Assembly (NCBI GenBank): GCA_027322375.1
Contig: DAHVRS010000326.1
Location: forward strand, 1 to 6,810
DNA from: Brachybacterium sp.
GTDB lineage: Bacteria; Actinomycetota; Actinomycetes; Actinomycetales; Dermabacteraceae
Length of the DNA: 6,810 bases
Direction: 5' to 3'
Positions within the stretch are counted from its first letter, which is position 1. Every line of letters starts with the position of its first letter. Shown piece by piece: positions 1-6,810 of this stretch. The translations under genes and the position numbers were made by a program. Below the pieces are notes generated by a model. That model was given only the letters and a program-made list of their open reading frames with translations. It did not search any database and was not told the origin of the DNA.

Positions 1-1202
1 CCCGCCCACGGCCAGCGCCGGATCGGACTGTCCACGACCCGGGTGAGCACCCAGGCGAGGACCAGCGAGACGAGGATCAGCACGAGCCCGTCGGCGAGGC
101 TCGCCCTCGCCTGCCCGGTGCGGGCCAGGAACAGGGCCAGCAGCGGCCAGTGCACGAGATACAGGCCGTAGGAGATGTCGCCGAGCACCACGCCCGGCCG
201 GGCGGACAGCAGCCGGTCCACGCTGAGCGGATGCCCTGTGGTGCCCGCCCAGAGCACGAGGCCCGCCGCGGCGAGCGGCCAGGCCGCGATCCAGCCGGGG
301 AACGCGCCCTGCACGTCGATGAGCAGCCCGCAGGAGACGAGGCCGACGATCCCCGCCCAGCCCAGCAGCACGCGCACGAGCAGCCCGCGGGGCGCCGCAC
401 GGCGCGCCCGTCGGCCGCGGCCCGCCCGTCGGCCCGTGGTGCCAGCGTCGCGACGCTGCTCCCACCAGGGCAGGGTGAGGCCCAGCAGGGACCCGGCCGC
501 GAACTCCCACAGCCGCGCGGTGGTGTCGAAGTAGGCGATCTCCTGCTGGGTGGTGGTGGAGTGGATCGACCAGGCGAGCGAGGGGACGAGCACGAGCGTG
601 AACATCACCGCGAGCGCGCCACGCACCGACCAGCCTCGCCAGCGCGCGAGCGCGACGACGGCGGCGATCAGCAGCGGCCACAGCAGGAACACCTGCCCCT
701 GCACGGACAGGGACCAGAAGTGCTGGAAGGGGGAGGCGCCGGTCTGCTCGGCCGCGTAGTAGTCCACGCCCCGCCGGATCAGGACCCAGTTCTCGACGTG
801 CAGCACGGAGCCGATCGCGTCCGTGATCGCGTCCATCCACCGCTCGGGCGGCAGCAGCAGGCGCACCCCGGCGAGGGTCGCGAGCGCGATGACGGCCGTG
901 GGCGGCAGGAGCCGCTTGAAGGTCCGCGCCCAGTAGGCGGCAGGGCGCATCGCCTGGCCCCGATCTGCGCGGCGCACGAACGTCCCCACCAGCAGGAACG
1001 CGGAGAGGAACAGGAACACGTCCACCCCGCCGGAGACCCGGTCGAACCACACGTGGTAGAGCACCACGAGCAGGATCGCGAGGCCTCTGAGCCCGTGCAG
1101 CTCCGGCCGGAAGCGGCCGGCCTGCGTCGCCGGGCCCGAGTGAGCGGCGGCGGGGGAGGAGGGGACGGCAGCGGGGGCGGCCGCAGGATCGGTCGTGCGC
1201 AC
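1..1202 (-). CDS. Acyltransferase family 3 membrane protein, C-terminus cut by window edge
   Basis: This gene encodes an OafA-like integral-membrane acyltransferase (Acyl_transf_3 family), which should move acyl groups across the membrane onto an envelope glycan. Only the first 400 residues are visible. After a Pro/Ala-rich tail of about 30 residues come ELHGLR (35-40) and a first helix ending in YH, whose His50 is the probable catalytic His. Then follow SGGVDVFLFLSAF (57-69), FKRLLPP (95-101), HFWSLSVQGQ (161-170), FDTTARLWEFAAGS (225-238) and SYGLYLVHWPLL (345-355). About ten membrane segments can be drawn. The GTG at 1202 is the only usual start codon in frame before the conserved core. 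It lies 5 bases after the aminopeptidase stop, with a closely spaced GAGG overlapping that stop, so translation is probably coupled. It is a clear paralogue of the gene at 4719-6810, so an SGNH domain is expected beyond the left edge. An Arg-rich loop (about 250-273) is not shared with the paralogue. The substrate cannot be told. Confidence 0.93.
   Translation of the reverse strand, partial: MRTTDPAAAPAAVPSSPAAAHSGPATQAGRFRPELHGLRGLAILLVVLYHVWFDRVSGGVDVFLFLSAFLLVGTFVRRADRGQAMRPAAYWARTFKRLLPPTAVIALATLAGVRLLLPPERWMDAITDAIGSVLHVENWVLIRRGVDYYAAEQTGASPFQHFWSLSVQGQVFLLWPLLIAAVVALARWRGWSVRGALAVMFTLVLVPSLAWSIHSTTTQQEIAYFDTTARLWEFAAGSLLGLTLPWWEQRRDAGTTGRRAGRGRRARRAAPRGLLVRVLLGWAGIVGLVSCGLLIDVQGAFPGWIAAWPLAAAGLVLWAGTTGHPLSVDRLLSARPGVVLGDISYGLYLVHWPLLALFLARTGQARASLADGLVLILVSLVLAWVLTRVVDSPIRRWPWA
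406..434. repeat. Short direct repeat of 11 bases at 18-base spacing
   Basis: The 11-mer GCCCGTCGGCC occurs at 406-416 and again at 424-434. The 18-base period keeps the reading frame and lies in the stretch encoding the Arg-rich loop of the left acyltransferase (about residues 250-273). It may be the remains of a small in-frame duplication, but in DNA this GC-rich an 11-base match could also arise by chance. Confidence 0.35.
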
Positions 1203-1207
1203 GGGCC

Positions 1208-2527
1208 TCAGTCGCGGAGGAAGGCGGTGCAGGCCTGCTGCAGCAGCAGCGGGTCCGTGGTCGCGCACATCTCGCGGGCGGAGTGCATGGACAGCAGGGC
1301 GATGCCCACGTCGATCGTGGTCATGCCCAGGCGGGCCGCGGTGATCGGCCCGATCGTGGAGCCGCACGGCATCGCGTTGTGGGAGACGAAGCTCTGATGC
1401 GGCACCCCGGCCCGCTCGCAGGCAGCGGCGAAGGCGGCGATGCCCACGGCGTCGGTCGCATAGCGCTGCTGGGCGTTGATCTTCAGCATCGGCCCCTCAC
1501 CGAGGCGCGGGCGGGTCACAGGGTCGTGGCGCTCGGGGTAGTTCGGGTGCGCGGCGTGACCGGCGTCCGCGGAGAGGACGAGGGAGGAGGCGAGGACCTG
1601 GCGGCGGCTCGCCTCGGTCCCGCCGAGCGCGGCATGGACCCGCACCAGCACGTCCTCGAGGAAGGGGCCGCCCGCGCCGGAGCGGGTCGCGGAGCCCACC
1701 TCCTCGTGGTCGTTCGCCACCAGCATCGCGATCGGGGCAGGGCCGGTGCCGGCCCGGCCCGCCTGCTCGGACGCGATCTTGATCAGCGCCTCGATCTCGG
1801 CGTGGACGGAGGAGAGGTTGTCCAGGCGCGCGGAGGCAAGGAACTCCTCGGAGGCGCCGAACAGGGCCGGCTCCTGCGCATCGACGGTCACCACGTCGAG
1901 GCCCACGATGTCCGCGCGGGACACGCCCGCGTGGTGGGCGAGGATTTCGAGCACGTCGGCGCCGGCGAGGCCGAGCAGCGGCTGCATGTGCCGCTGCGGG
2001 TCCAGGACCAGGCCGTCCTTGTTCACGGCGCGGTCCAGGTGCACGGCGAGCTGGGGGACGCGCAGCAGGCCCGGGGTCTGCACGAGCACCGTCGAGCCGT
2101 CGCGCAGGGCGAGGCGGCCGGCGAGCTTCAGCTCGCGGTCCAGCCAGGAGTTCAGCAGCGGTCCGCCGTAGATCTCGACGCCCACCTGGGCGAGGCCCTC
2201 GGCGCCCAGCTGCGGGTTCGGCTTGAGCTTCAGGGCGGGGGAGTCGGTGTGGGAGCCGACGATGCGGAAGGGGCTGGCGGTGTCCGCACCCTCGGGTGCG
2301 GACCAGGCGATGAGCGAGCCGTCGCGCAGCACGTACCGGTTCCCGGAGACGTCGCCCGCCTCCCAGGCCTGCGTCTCCTCGAGCGGCGTGAAACCGGCCG
2401 CCTCGAGGCGGCGCGCGGCCTCGAGCGCGGCGTGGAAGCTGGAGGGGGAGGCGGTGACGAACGCCCCGAGATCCAAGGCGGTGTCGCGGGCGCGGGGCGA
2501 GGGGGCGGAGGCGGTGAAGGTGGTCAC
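1208..2527 (-). CDS. M18 family zinc aminopeptidase
   Basis: This gene encodes a 439-residue metallo-aminopeptidase of family M18 (the aspartyl aminopeptidase/ApeB type), which removes N-terminal residues from peptides in the cytosol. Family landmarks are all present: GSHTDSP with His93 and Asp95, RLDNL with Asp236, NDHEEVGS with Glu275 and Glu276, SADAGHAAHPNY with Asp321, and GSTIGP followed by DVG and LSMHSARE with His415. By analogy with human DNPEP, the two metals are bound by His93, Asp236, Glu276, Asp321 and His415, and Glu275 is the general base. The length is normal for the family, and there is no signal peptide or membrane segment. I chose the GTG at 2527 because its product starts with a normal M18 N-terminus. 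The frame stays open to 2722, but that extension is Arg/Gly-rich and lies inside the upstream gene. The start overlaps the upstream TGA as GTGA, with no good ribosome site, so coupled translation is likely. Substrate preference is not visible. Confidence 0.95.
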   Translation of the reverse strand: MTTFTASAPSPRARDTALDLGAFVTASPSSFHAALEAARRLEAAGFTPLEETQAWEAGDVSGNRYVLRDGSLIAWSAPEGADTASPFRIVGSHTDSPALKLKPNPQLGAEGLAQVGVEIYGGPLLNSWLDRELKLAGRLALRDGSTVLVQTPGLLRVPQLAVHLDRAVNKDGLVLDPQRHMQPLLGLAGADVLEILAHHAGVSRADIVGLDVVTVDAQEPALFGASEEFLASARLDNLSSVHAEIEALIKIASEQAGRAGTGPAPIAMLVANDHEEVGSATRSGAGGPFLEDVLVRVHAALGGTEASRRQVLASSLVLSADAGHAAHPNYPERHDPVTRPRLGEGPMLKINAQQRYATDAVGIAAFAAACERAGVPHQSFVSHNAMPCGSTIGPITAARLGMTTIDVGIALLSMHSAREMCATTDPLLLQQACTAFLRD

Positions 2528-4572
2528 TCGGACATTGAACCATCGGTGGTGCGGCAGGGGAGAAGGCGCAGGAGGCGTGCGTCTCCCTTCTCGAGCACCA
2601 CCTCGGCGGCGCCGGAGGTGGAGATCTCGTTCAGCCCGGTGTAGGTCGCCCAGCGGTTGTGCAGCTCCTGCGGGCCGAAGTCCAGCGCGTACTCGACGTG
2701 CAGCTCCTCCGCCGCCTCGCACACCTCCGGCTTCTCCTGCGCCTCGTCGAGCTCGGCGTTCAGCAGGTGCACCTCGGGCGGGGCCTGGAAGCCCATGAAG
2801 GTGTTGAGCACCTGACGGTCGGAGATCGCGTAGGCGAGGGAGCTGCCGTTCCAGGCGTTGGTCGCGATGACTGCGTCCTCGGGCACCACCTCGGGCAGCT
2901 CCTCGAGCAGGGTCCGCTCATCGGCGGTGAGCAGGAACGGCTGCTGCCAGTCCGTCGCGAAGCGATCCTGGGACGCGCGGGCGCCGGGCAGGAGCAGCGC
3001 GGCGGCGAGCACCGCCGCGATCACACCGCCCGCGACCCACGCCCCGGCCGCGCCGCGCAGGGCGGGGAGGTGGGTGGCGGCACGGTGCAGGGCTGCGTCC
3101 AGGCCCACGACGAGCACCGGGATCGCGGCCACCGCGATGAGCGCCACGATGCGGTGGATGTCGCTGTACCAGTTGCCGGTGAGCAGATAGCGCAGGTCCC
3201 CGACGGGTTCGGCGCGCGCGACGACGGACATCGCTGCGGCTGCCGCGAAGGGGGCGAGGAGCCAGCGGGAGCGGCTCAGGAGCAGCACCGCGAGCGCGGC
3301 GAGGCCCATCACGGCCCCGAGCGCGAGAGAGGTCGGGGCCTGGTTCGCGACGAGCGAGAGCGCCTGGCCGACGGCTTCGCGCGGGGAGGCGGTGGGCGGC
3401 CACACCGCGGAGGACTCCGCGGGGGTGAAGCGGGTCCAGGTCTGCGTGATCACGAGCGCAGCGACCGCCGTGAACGCCGCGGCGAGCAGGAAGCGGGCCG
3501 CGGCGCCGTGGCGACGGGTCAGCATGCCCACGACGTGCACGAGCGTGCCCCAGAGGAGGACGGGCGCGGTGAGCACGAGCGCGCCGAAGACGCCCTGCGG
3601 ATGCGCGAGCGCGACCGCGCTCGCGACGAGCGGGGCGAGCACCACGACCTGCAGCGGGCGCAGCGCCGCGCCGGAGGCGAGTCCGGCCAGGTGCGCGGCG
3701 AGCATCACCACCAGCGGCATCATCGTCAGCGACAGCAGGTACGGGAGGATGATCCCCCAGGACATGAGCGCGAGGGGGAACGCGATCGACACCCCGGCGA
3801 ATGCCCCCGCGGCGGCGACGCCGAGCGGTCCGGCCGGGGTGCAAGTGCGCACCAGCATCATCAGCCCCGCCGGCCACACCACCGCCGCGACCAGCAGCAT
3901 CACCACGTTCGAGGCGAGGATGATCTCCTGCCCGGACCACTGCACCACGAGGCTCACCGCCTGGTGCCAGACGGCGGGGTAGTAGGAGGCGCGGCCCGGC
4001 AGCGCCGTCATCCCGCCGACCACCCAGGCGGAGCCGTCGCCGGCGCGGAGGATGTGCCGGATGGCGTTGAGGTGGAAGACGTTGTCGTAGGTCTGGCTGA
4101 GCGCGAAGGGAGAACCCATCATCCGCAGGGCGGTGGCGAGGATCGTCCCGCCGCCGATCACGAGCCCCGCTGTCGCGGTGAGCGCGCGGCCGCGCCGGGT
4201 CGCGAGGGCGGTCTCGAAGCGGGTCGGCGCTGGGTGGTCCTCGGCTGCGTGGTCGTCGGCGGGATGGTCGTCGGCCGACGGGGCTGTGTCCGCTGCGTCG
4301 GCGGTGTGCGCGCCCGCGCGGCGGCGTCGGCCGAGCGGCCACAGGACCGCGCCCAGCAGCACGCCGAGCAGGAGCGGGGAGAGCGGGGTCCAGGGGATCT
4401 CGAACCGGTGCCCGACCTCGGCCGCGACGGCGATCAGCGCGAGGGAGAACGGTGCGACGGCCGCGAGCGCGCTGATCCAACGCAGGCGCAGGGCGAGTAC
4501 GGCGGGGAGGCCGGGACCGCCGAGCACGATGACGGCCGCGCCCAGGGTCGCGAGGATCCTCAGGACGTCCAC
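2524..4572 (-). CDS. Polytopic membrane protein, DUF6541-like, possible GT-C glycosyltransferase
   Basis: This is a protein of about 682 residues with roughly 13 membrane helices and an extracytoplasmic C-terminal domain of about 135 residues. It resembles the uncharacterised actinobacterial family DUF6541. Residues after helix 4 include QTYDNVFH (161-167) and ASYYPAVWH (195-203), followed later by AHPQG (323-327) and YSDIHR (470-475) before a late helix. The C-terminal domain contains AVIATNAWNGSS (567-578), a pattern I associate with GT-C-type enzymes using polyprenyl-phosphate sugars. The acidic Asp163 in the first large outer loop would be a candidate catalytic residue; this is inference from topology. 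A His/Asp-rich loop (about 91-114) follows the Arg run after helix 3 and should face the cytosol. The GTG at 4572 starts just before helix 1 and has a modest upstream purine-rich site. An in-frame GTG at 4626 would add 18 residues. The stop overlaps the aminopeptidase start by 4 bases. Confidence 0.85.
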   Translation of the reverse strand: MDVLRILATLGAAVIVLGGPGLPAVLALRLRWISALAAVAPFSLALIAVAAEVGHRFEIPWTPLSPLLLGVLLGAVLWPLGRRRRAGAHTADAADTAPSADDHPADDHAAEDHPAPTRFETALATRRGRALTATAGLVIGGGTILATALRMMGSPFALSQTYDNVFHLNAIRHILRAGDGSAWVVGGMTALPGRASYYPAVWHQAVSLVVQWSGQEIILASNVVMLLVAAVVWPAGLMMLVRTCTPAGPLGVAAAGAFAGVSIAFPLALMSWGIILPYLLSLTMMPLVVMLAAHLAGLASGAALRPLQVVVLAPLVASAVALAHPQGVFGALVLTAPVLLWGTLVHVVGMLTRRHGAAARFLLAAAFTAVAALVITQTWTRFTPAESSAVWPPTASPREAVGQALSLVANQAPTSLALGAVMGLAALAVLLLSRSRWLLAPFAAAAAMSVVARAEPVGDLRYLLTGNWYSDIHRIVALIAVAAIPVLVVGLDAALHRAATHLPALRGAAGAWVAGGVIAAVLAAALLLPGARASQDRFATDWQQPFLLTADERTLLEELPEVVPEDAVIATNAWNGSSLAYAISDRQVLNTFMGFQAPPEVHLLNAELDEAQEKPEVCEAAEELHVEYALDFGPQELHNRWATYTGLNEISTSGAAEVVLEKGDARLLRLLPCRTTDGSMSE
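4235..4279. repeat. Three tandem copies of a 15-base unit inside the membrane-protein gene
   Basis: Three consecutive 15-base units start at 4235, 4250 and 4265. Each begins TGGTCSTCGGC on the plus strand, and they differ mainly in the last few bases. On the coding (minus) strand each unit encodes a five-residue block of the form A-(D/E)-D-H-(P/A), giving ADDHP, ADDHA and AEDHP in a row. The repeat keeps the frame, so copy-number change would lengthen or shorten a cytosolic loop without breaking the protein. Confidence 0.8.
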
Positions 4573-4582
4573 GCGGCGTGCA

Positions 4583-4593
4583 CCTGCTTCCTT
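4583..4593 (-). promoter_or_regulatory. Possible ribosome binding region for the DUF6541-like gene
   Basis: Read on the minus strand, AAGGAA (4593-4588) is followed by CAGG (4586-4583), with 10 bases between CAGG and the GTG at 4572. AAGGAA alone is rather far from the start (15 bases), and CAGG is a weak match at usable spacing. No comparable purine-rich site precedes the alternative GTG at 4626, which is the main reason I prefer the shorter protein. Confidence 0.35.
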
Positions 4594-4718
4594 CGGGGGC
4601 GGGCGCGAGCGGCCCGGGAGGAGCACATCGTAGTGCCCGCAGGTAGCGCCCCGGTGACCGAGATGTGGCGGAGTGGTGAGGGCGGGAGCGGGGGCTGCGC
4701 GGGGACGTGGGCGGCGGG

Positions 4719-6810
4719 TCAGACGCCCTCGGCCGCGAGGCGGCGCGTCATGGCGGGGGCGAGGGTCTGCTCGACGAAGAGCCGCGTGAGGTGGTTGTCG
4801 TCCATGTACACGTAGACGTCACCCAGCACCGGGGAGCACCGTCCCACCGGGCAGATCCAGGGCGTGAAGTCCAGCAGCGTCACCGAGGAGCCCTTCCCGG
4901 TGAGGTCCGCGAGCGGGGCGGCGGGGTTCTCGGGCGCGAGCTTGTCCGCGACGTCGGCGCCGCAGGCGAGGTCGGCGTCGGCCGGAGTGCCGTCGTCGTC
5001 CAGCACCGCTTCCGCGCACTGGTACTGGTCCTCCTCCCAGCGGGGCGCATCGCGCACGGCGAGCACATCGATCCCGCGGTCCAGGATCTGCTGGATCGCG
5101 GCGTCGGAGCCGTCGGGGAGGACTTCGTCGGCGGAGTCCGCGGCGGCCTGCGTGACGGTGGTGAGGACGATGTCGGGCTGGATGAGGTCGAGGTACTCCA
5201 GCACGTACTCGTCGTAGCCGTCGCAGTAGGGCCAGCGCTCGGTACCCGCGAGATAGCCGCAGCCGTCCATCGAGAGGTTCACGATCTGGGTGCCGTGCTC
5301 CTCGGCGTAGGGGAGCAGGGCGGGGATGAACTGGCGGGAGTGAGAGCTGCCGACCACCACGATCGTCTGCTCCGCCTCGGCGTCGCCGGGCAGGAGCTGC
5401 TGGCAGTTCACGTGGCGGAAGCTGCGCTCGGGCGCCCAGGCGCCGCCGCACTTCTCGGGCAGGTCCGGCCATTGGGAGCCGAGCTGCCAGCCGTAGGGGC
5501 GGACGACGGCCGGGGCGATCGTGGCGACCTCGTCGGTCGCGAGAGTGGGGCCGGTCGCGGCCGGTGGCTCCGCGGCGCGCGTGGTGAGCACGCCCCACCA
5601 GGCACCGGTCGCGCCAGCGACCAGCGCGACGCTGACCGCGATCGCGGCGAGGGCCCGCCAGGGCTTCGCCTCGAGCCAGGCCGAGCGGCGCACCGGTGCG
5701 TCGATCGCGCGGGTGATCAGCCAGGCGAGCAGCACCGAGGCGGTGAGCACCACGAGCCCGTCCAGCAGCCCGGCGCGCTGCTGTTCGCTGTGGTGCAGCC
5801 ACATCACCAGCAGTGGCCAGTGCACGAGGTAGAGGGCGTAGGAGATGTCGCCGATGAACGCGGCGGGCCGGGTCGACAGCAGCGCGTCCACGCCCCACAG
5901 GCGGCCCGAGTGGCCTGCAACGACGACGGCGCCCGCGGCGGCGAGCGGCCACAGCGCGATCCAGCCCGGGAACTCGGAGGAGACATCCACGAGCAGACCG
6001 CAGGCGAGCAGCGCGAGGATCCCGGCCCAGCCGGTCACGGCCCGCAGCCCGCCCCAGCGCGGTGCATGGCCGTCCTCGGGACGGTGCGCGCCGGTGAGCC
6101 GATCCAGCGCCGGGAGCATGAGGGCCAGCAGCGAGCCGGCCGCGAACTCCCACATCCGCGCGGCGGTGTCGAAGTAGGCGATCTGCTGCTGGGTCTGGGT
6201 GGAGTAGATCGACCAGGCGAGCGAGGCCGCGCCGATCACGGAGACCAGAGCGATCAGCGGCGGACGGATCGCCTTCCCGGCCCGGGCGCGGCGGCGCATC
6301 AGCAGGAACAGCAGCGGCCACACCACGAACGCCTGCCCCTGCACGCTGAGGGACCAGAAGTGCTGGAGCGGGGAGGCCGCGCCCGCATCCCGGGCGTGAT
6401 AATCCACCTGCAGCAGCACCAGCAGCAGGTTCTGCACATAGGTGGCGGAGGCCACGGCCTCCTGCATCACGGTGGGCCAGATCGAGGCGGGCAGCACCAG
6501 GGCTGTCCCCGCGAGGACCAGCAGGATCGTCACCGCCGCGGGCGGCATGAGGCGTTTGAAGGTGTGCAGCCAGTAGCGCGGCACCCCGAGCGGCCGCCCG
6601 TTCTCCAGGCGGCGCACGAAGGTGCCGGTGAGGAAGAAGGCGGAGAGGAACAGGAACACGTCCACACCGCCGGAGACCCGGCCGAGCCAGATGTGATAGA
6701 CGGCGACGAGCCCGAGCGCGACCGCGCGCAGGCCGTGCAGCTCGCGGCGGAAGGCGGGCCGGGCACCGCGAGCTTCAGCAGCCTGATCCTCAGCGGTGGG
6801 CTCGGTCCCC
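4719..6810 (-). CDS. Acyltransferase family 3 protein with C-terminal SGNH domain, start beyond window edge
   Basis: The visible 696 residues form a two-part acyltransferase: an OafA-like membrane domain that carries acyl groups outward, and an extracellular SGNH hydrolase-like domain that probably finishes the transfer. The frame is open to the right edge without a start codon before ELHGLRAVA (23-31), so the true start lies outside. Key sites are YH with His39, VSGGVDVFLFLSAF (45-58), FKRLMPP (84-90), HFWSLSVQGQ (150-159) and SYALYLVHWPLL (323-334). A last helix near 384-408 leads to the outer domain. There the nucleophile motif is GSSHS with Ser489, and the distal motif is DDNHLT with Asp670 and His673. 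The usual GDSH is GSSH here. Eight cysteines lie in the outer domain, enough for four disulfides. The protein ends normally. The acceptor may be a wall polysaccharide, teichoic acid or glycolipid; the sequence does not decide. It is paralogous to the gene at 1-1202. Confidence 0.95.
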   Translation of the reverse strand, partial: GTEPTAEDQAAEARGARPAFRRELHGLRAVALGLVAVYHIWLGRVSGGVDVFLFLSAFFLTGTFVRRLENGRPLGVPRYWLHTFKRLMPPAAVTILLVLAGTALVLPASIWPTVMQEAVASATYVQNLLLVLLQVDYHARDAGAASPLQHFWSLSVQGQAFVVWPLLFLLMRRRARAGKAIRPPLIALVSVIGAASLAWSIYSTQTQQQIAYFDTAARMWEFAAGSLLALMLPALDRLTGAHRPEDGHAPRWGGLRAVTGWAGILALLACGLLVDVSSEFPGWIALWPLAAAGAVVVAGHSGRLWGVDALLSTRPAAFIGDISYALYLVHWPLLVMWLHHSEQQRAGLLDGLVVLTASVLLAWLITRAIDAPVRRSAWLEAKPWRALAAIAVSVALVAGATGAWWGVLTTRAAEPPAATGPTLATDEVATIAPAVVRPYGWQLGSQWPDLPEKCGGAWAPERSFRHVNCQQLLPGDAEAEQTIVVVGSSHSRQFIPALLPYAEEHGTQIVNLSMDGCGYLAGTERWPYCDGYDEYVLEYLDLIQPDIVLTTVTQAAADSADEVLPDGSDAAIQQILDRGIDVLAVRDAPRWEEDQYQCAEAVLDDDGTPADADLACGADVADKLAPENPAAPLADLTGKGSSVTLLDFTPWICPVGRCSPVLGDVYVYMDDNHLTRLFVEQTLAPAMTRRLAAEGV

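Noticed and set aside
150..1397. Plus-strand open frame of 415 codons opposite the left acyltransferase
   Set aside because: Its composition is low-complexity Arg/Gly/Pro/His, and the minus strand encodes the conserved acyltransferase motifs and the end of the M18 protein.
1283..2644. Plus-strand open frame of 453 codons opposite the aminopeptidase
   Set aside because: It is the antisense shadow of a gene with every expected M18 metal-site motif; the plus-strand product is Gly/Arg/Val-rich without recognisable features.
2528..2722. N-terminal extension of the M18 protein by 65 residues
   Set aside because: The frame is open, but the added part is Arg/Gly-rich, overlaps the coding end of the upstream gene and has no M18 similarity. 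The GTGA overlap start gives a normal-length enzyme.
4627..4632. TACGAT on the minus strand as a possible -10 box before the DUF6541-like gene
   Set aside because: It fits the TANNNT pattern and would give a leader of about 50 bases to the GTG at 4572, but I see no matching -35 box at 16-19 bases, so one hexamer is too little to call a promoter.
4709..4728. GGGCG and CGCCC inverted repeat around the stop of the right acyltransferase, as a terminator
   Set aside because: The stem is only 5 base pairs with a 10-base loop, overlaps the coding end and has no T-run; such pairs are common by chance in this composition.
2659..4815. Plus-strand open frame of 718 codons opposite the membrane-protein gene
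   Set aside because: The translation is full of Arg, Gly, His and Glu, with no domain I recognise, and it runs antisense to a well-supported membrane protein. Long antisense frames are expected in DNA with this third-position GC bias.

Overview
The window is very GC-rich DNA (above 70% by eye), with strong G/C preference at third codon positions and frequent GTG starts. This fits a high-GC actinomycete. The protein style (SGNH acyltransferases with an 'ELHGLR' N-terminus, an actinobacterial M18 aminopeptidase, a DUF6541-like membrane protein) suggests Micrococcales, possibly a Brachybacterium relative, but the genus is only a guess.

Four genes cover nearly the whole window, all on the minus strand, so they read from right to left. 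(A) 6810-4719: an integral-membrane acyltransferase with a C-terminal extracellular SGNH domain; its first codons lie beyond the right edge. (B) 4572-2524: a large polytopic membrane protein with a GT-C-like layout, resembling DUF6541. (C) 2527-1208: a complete M18 zinc aminopeptidase whose GTG start overlaps the stop of B by 4 bases (GTGA). (D) 1202-1: a second acyltransferase, paralogous to A, starting 5 bases after the stop of C and cut by the left edge after 400 residues. The largest gap is 146 bases, between A and B. I see no RNA gene, mobile element, CRISPR array or convincing terminator.

B, C and D are packed tightly enough to be one transcript, and A may belong to it too. A and D probably transfer acyl groups to a cell-envelope glycan or glycolipid. 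B could supply or extend such a glycan from a lipid-linked sugar, but that is inference from topology. C is an ordinary cytosolic peptidase with no obvious link to the envelope, so its place in the cluster is the odd part. I do not see a clearly new system. The points most worth a second look are the acyltransferase pair around B and C, the uncharacterised membrane protein with its His/Asp-rich repeat loop, and the coupled peptidase.
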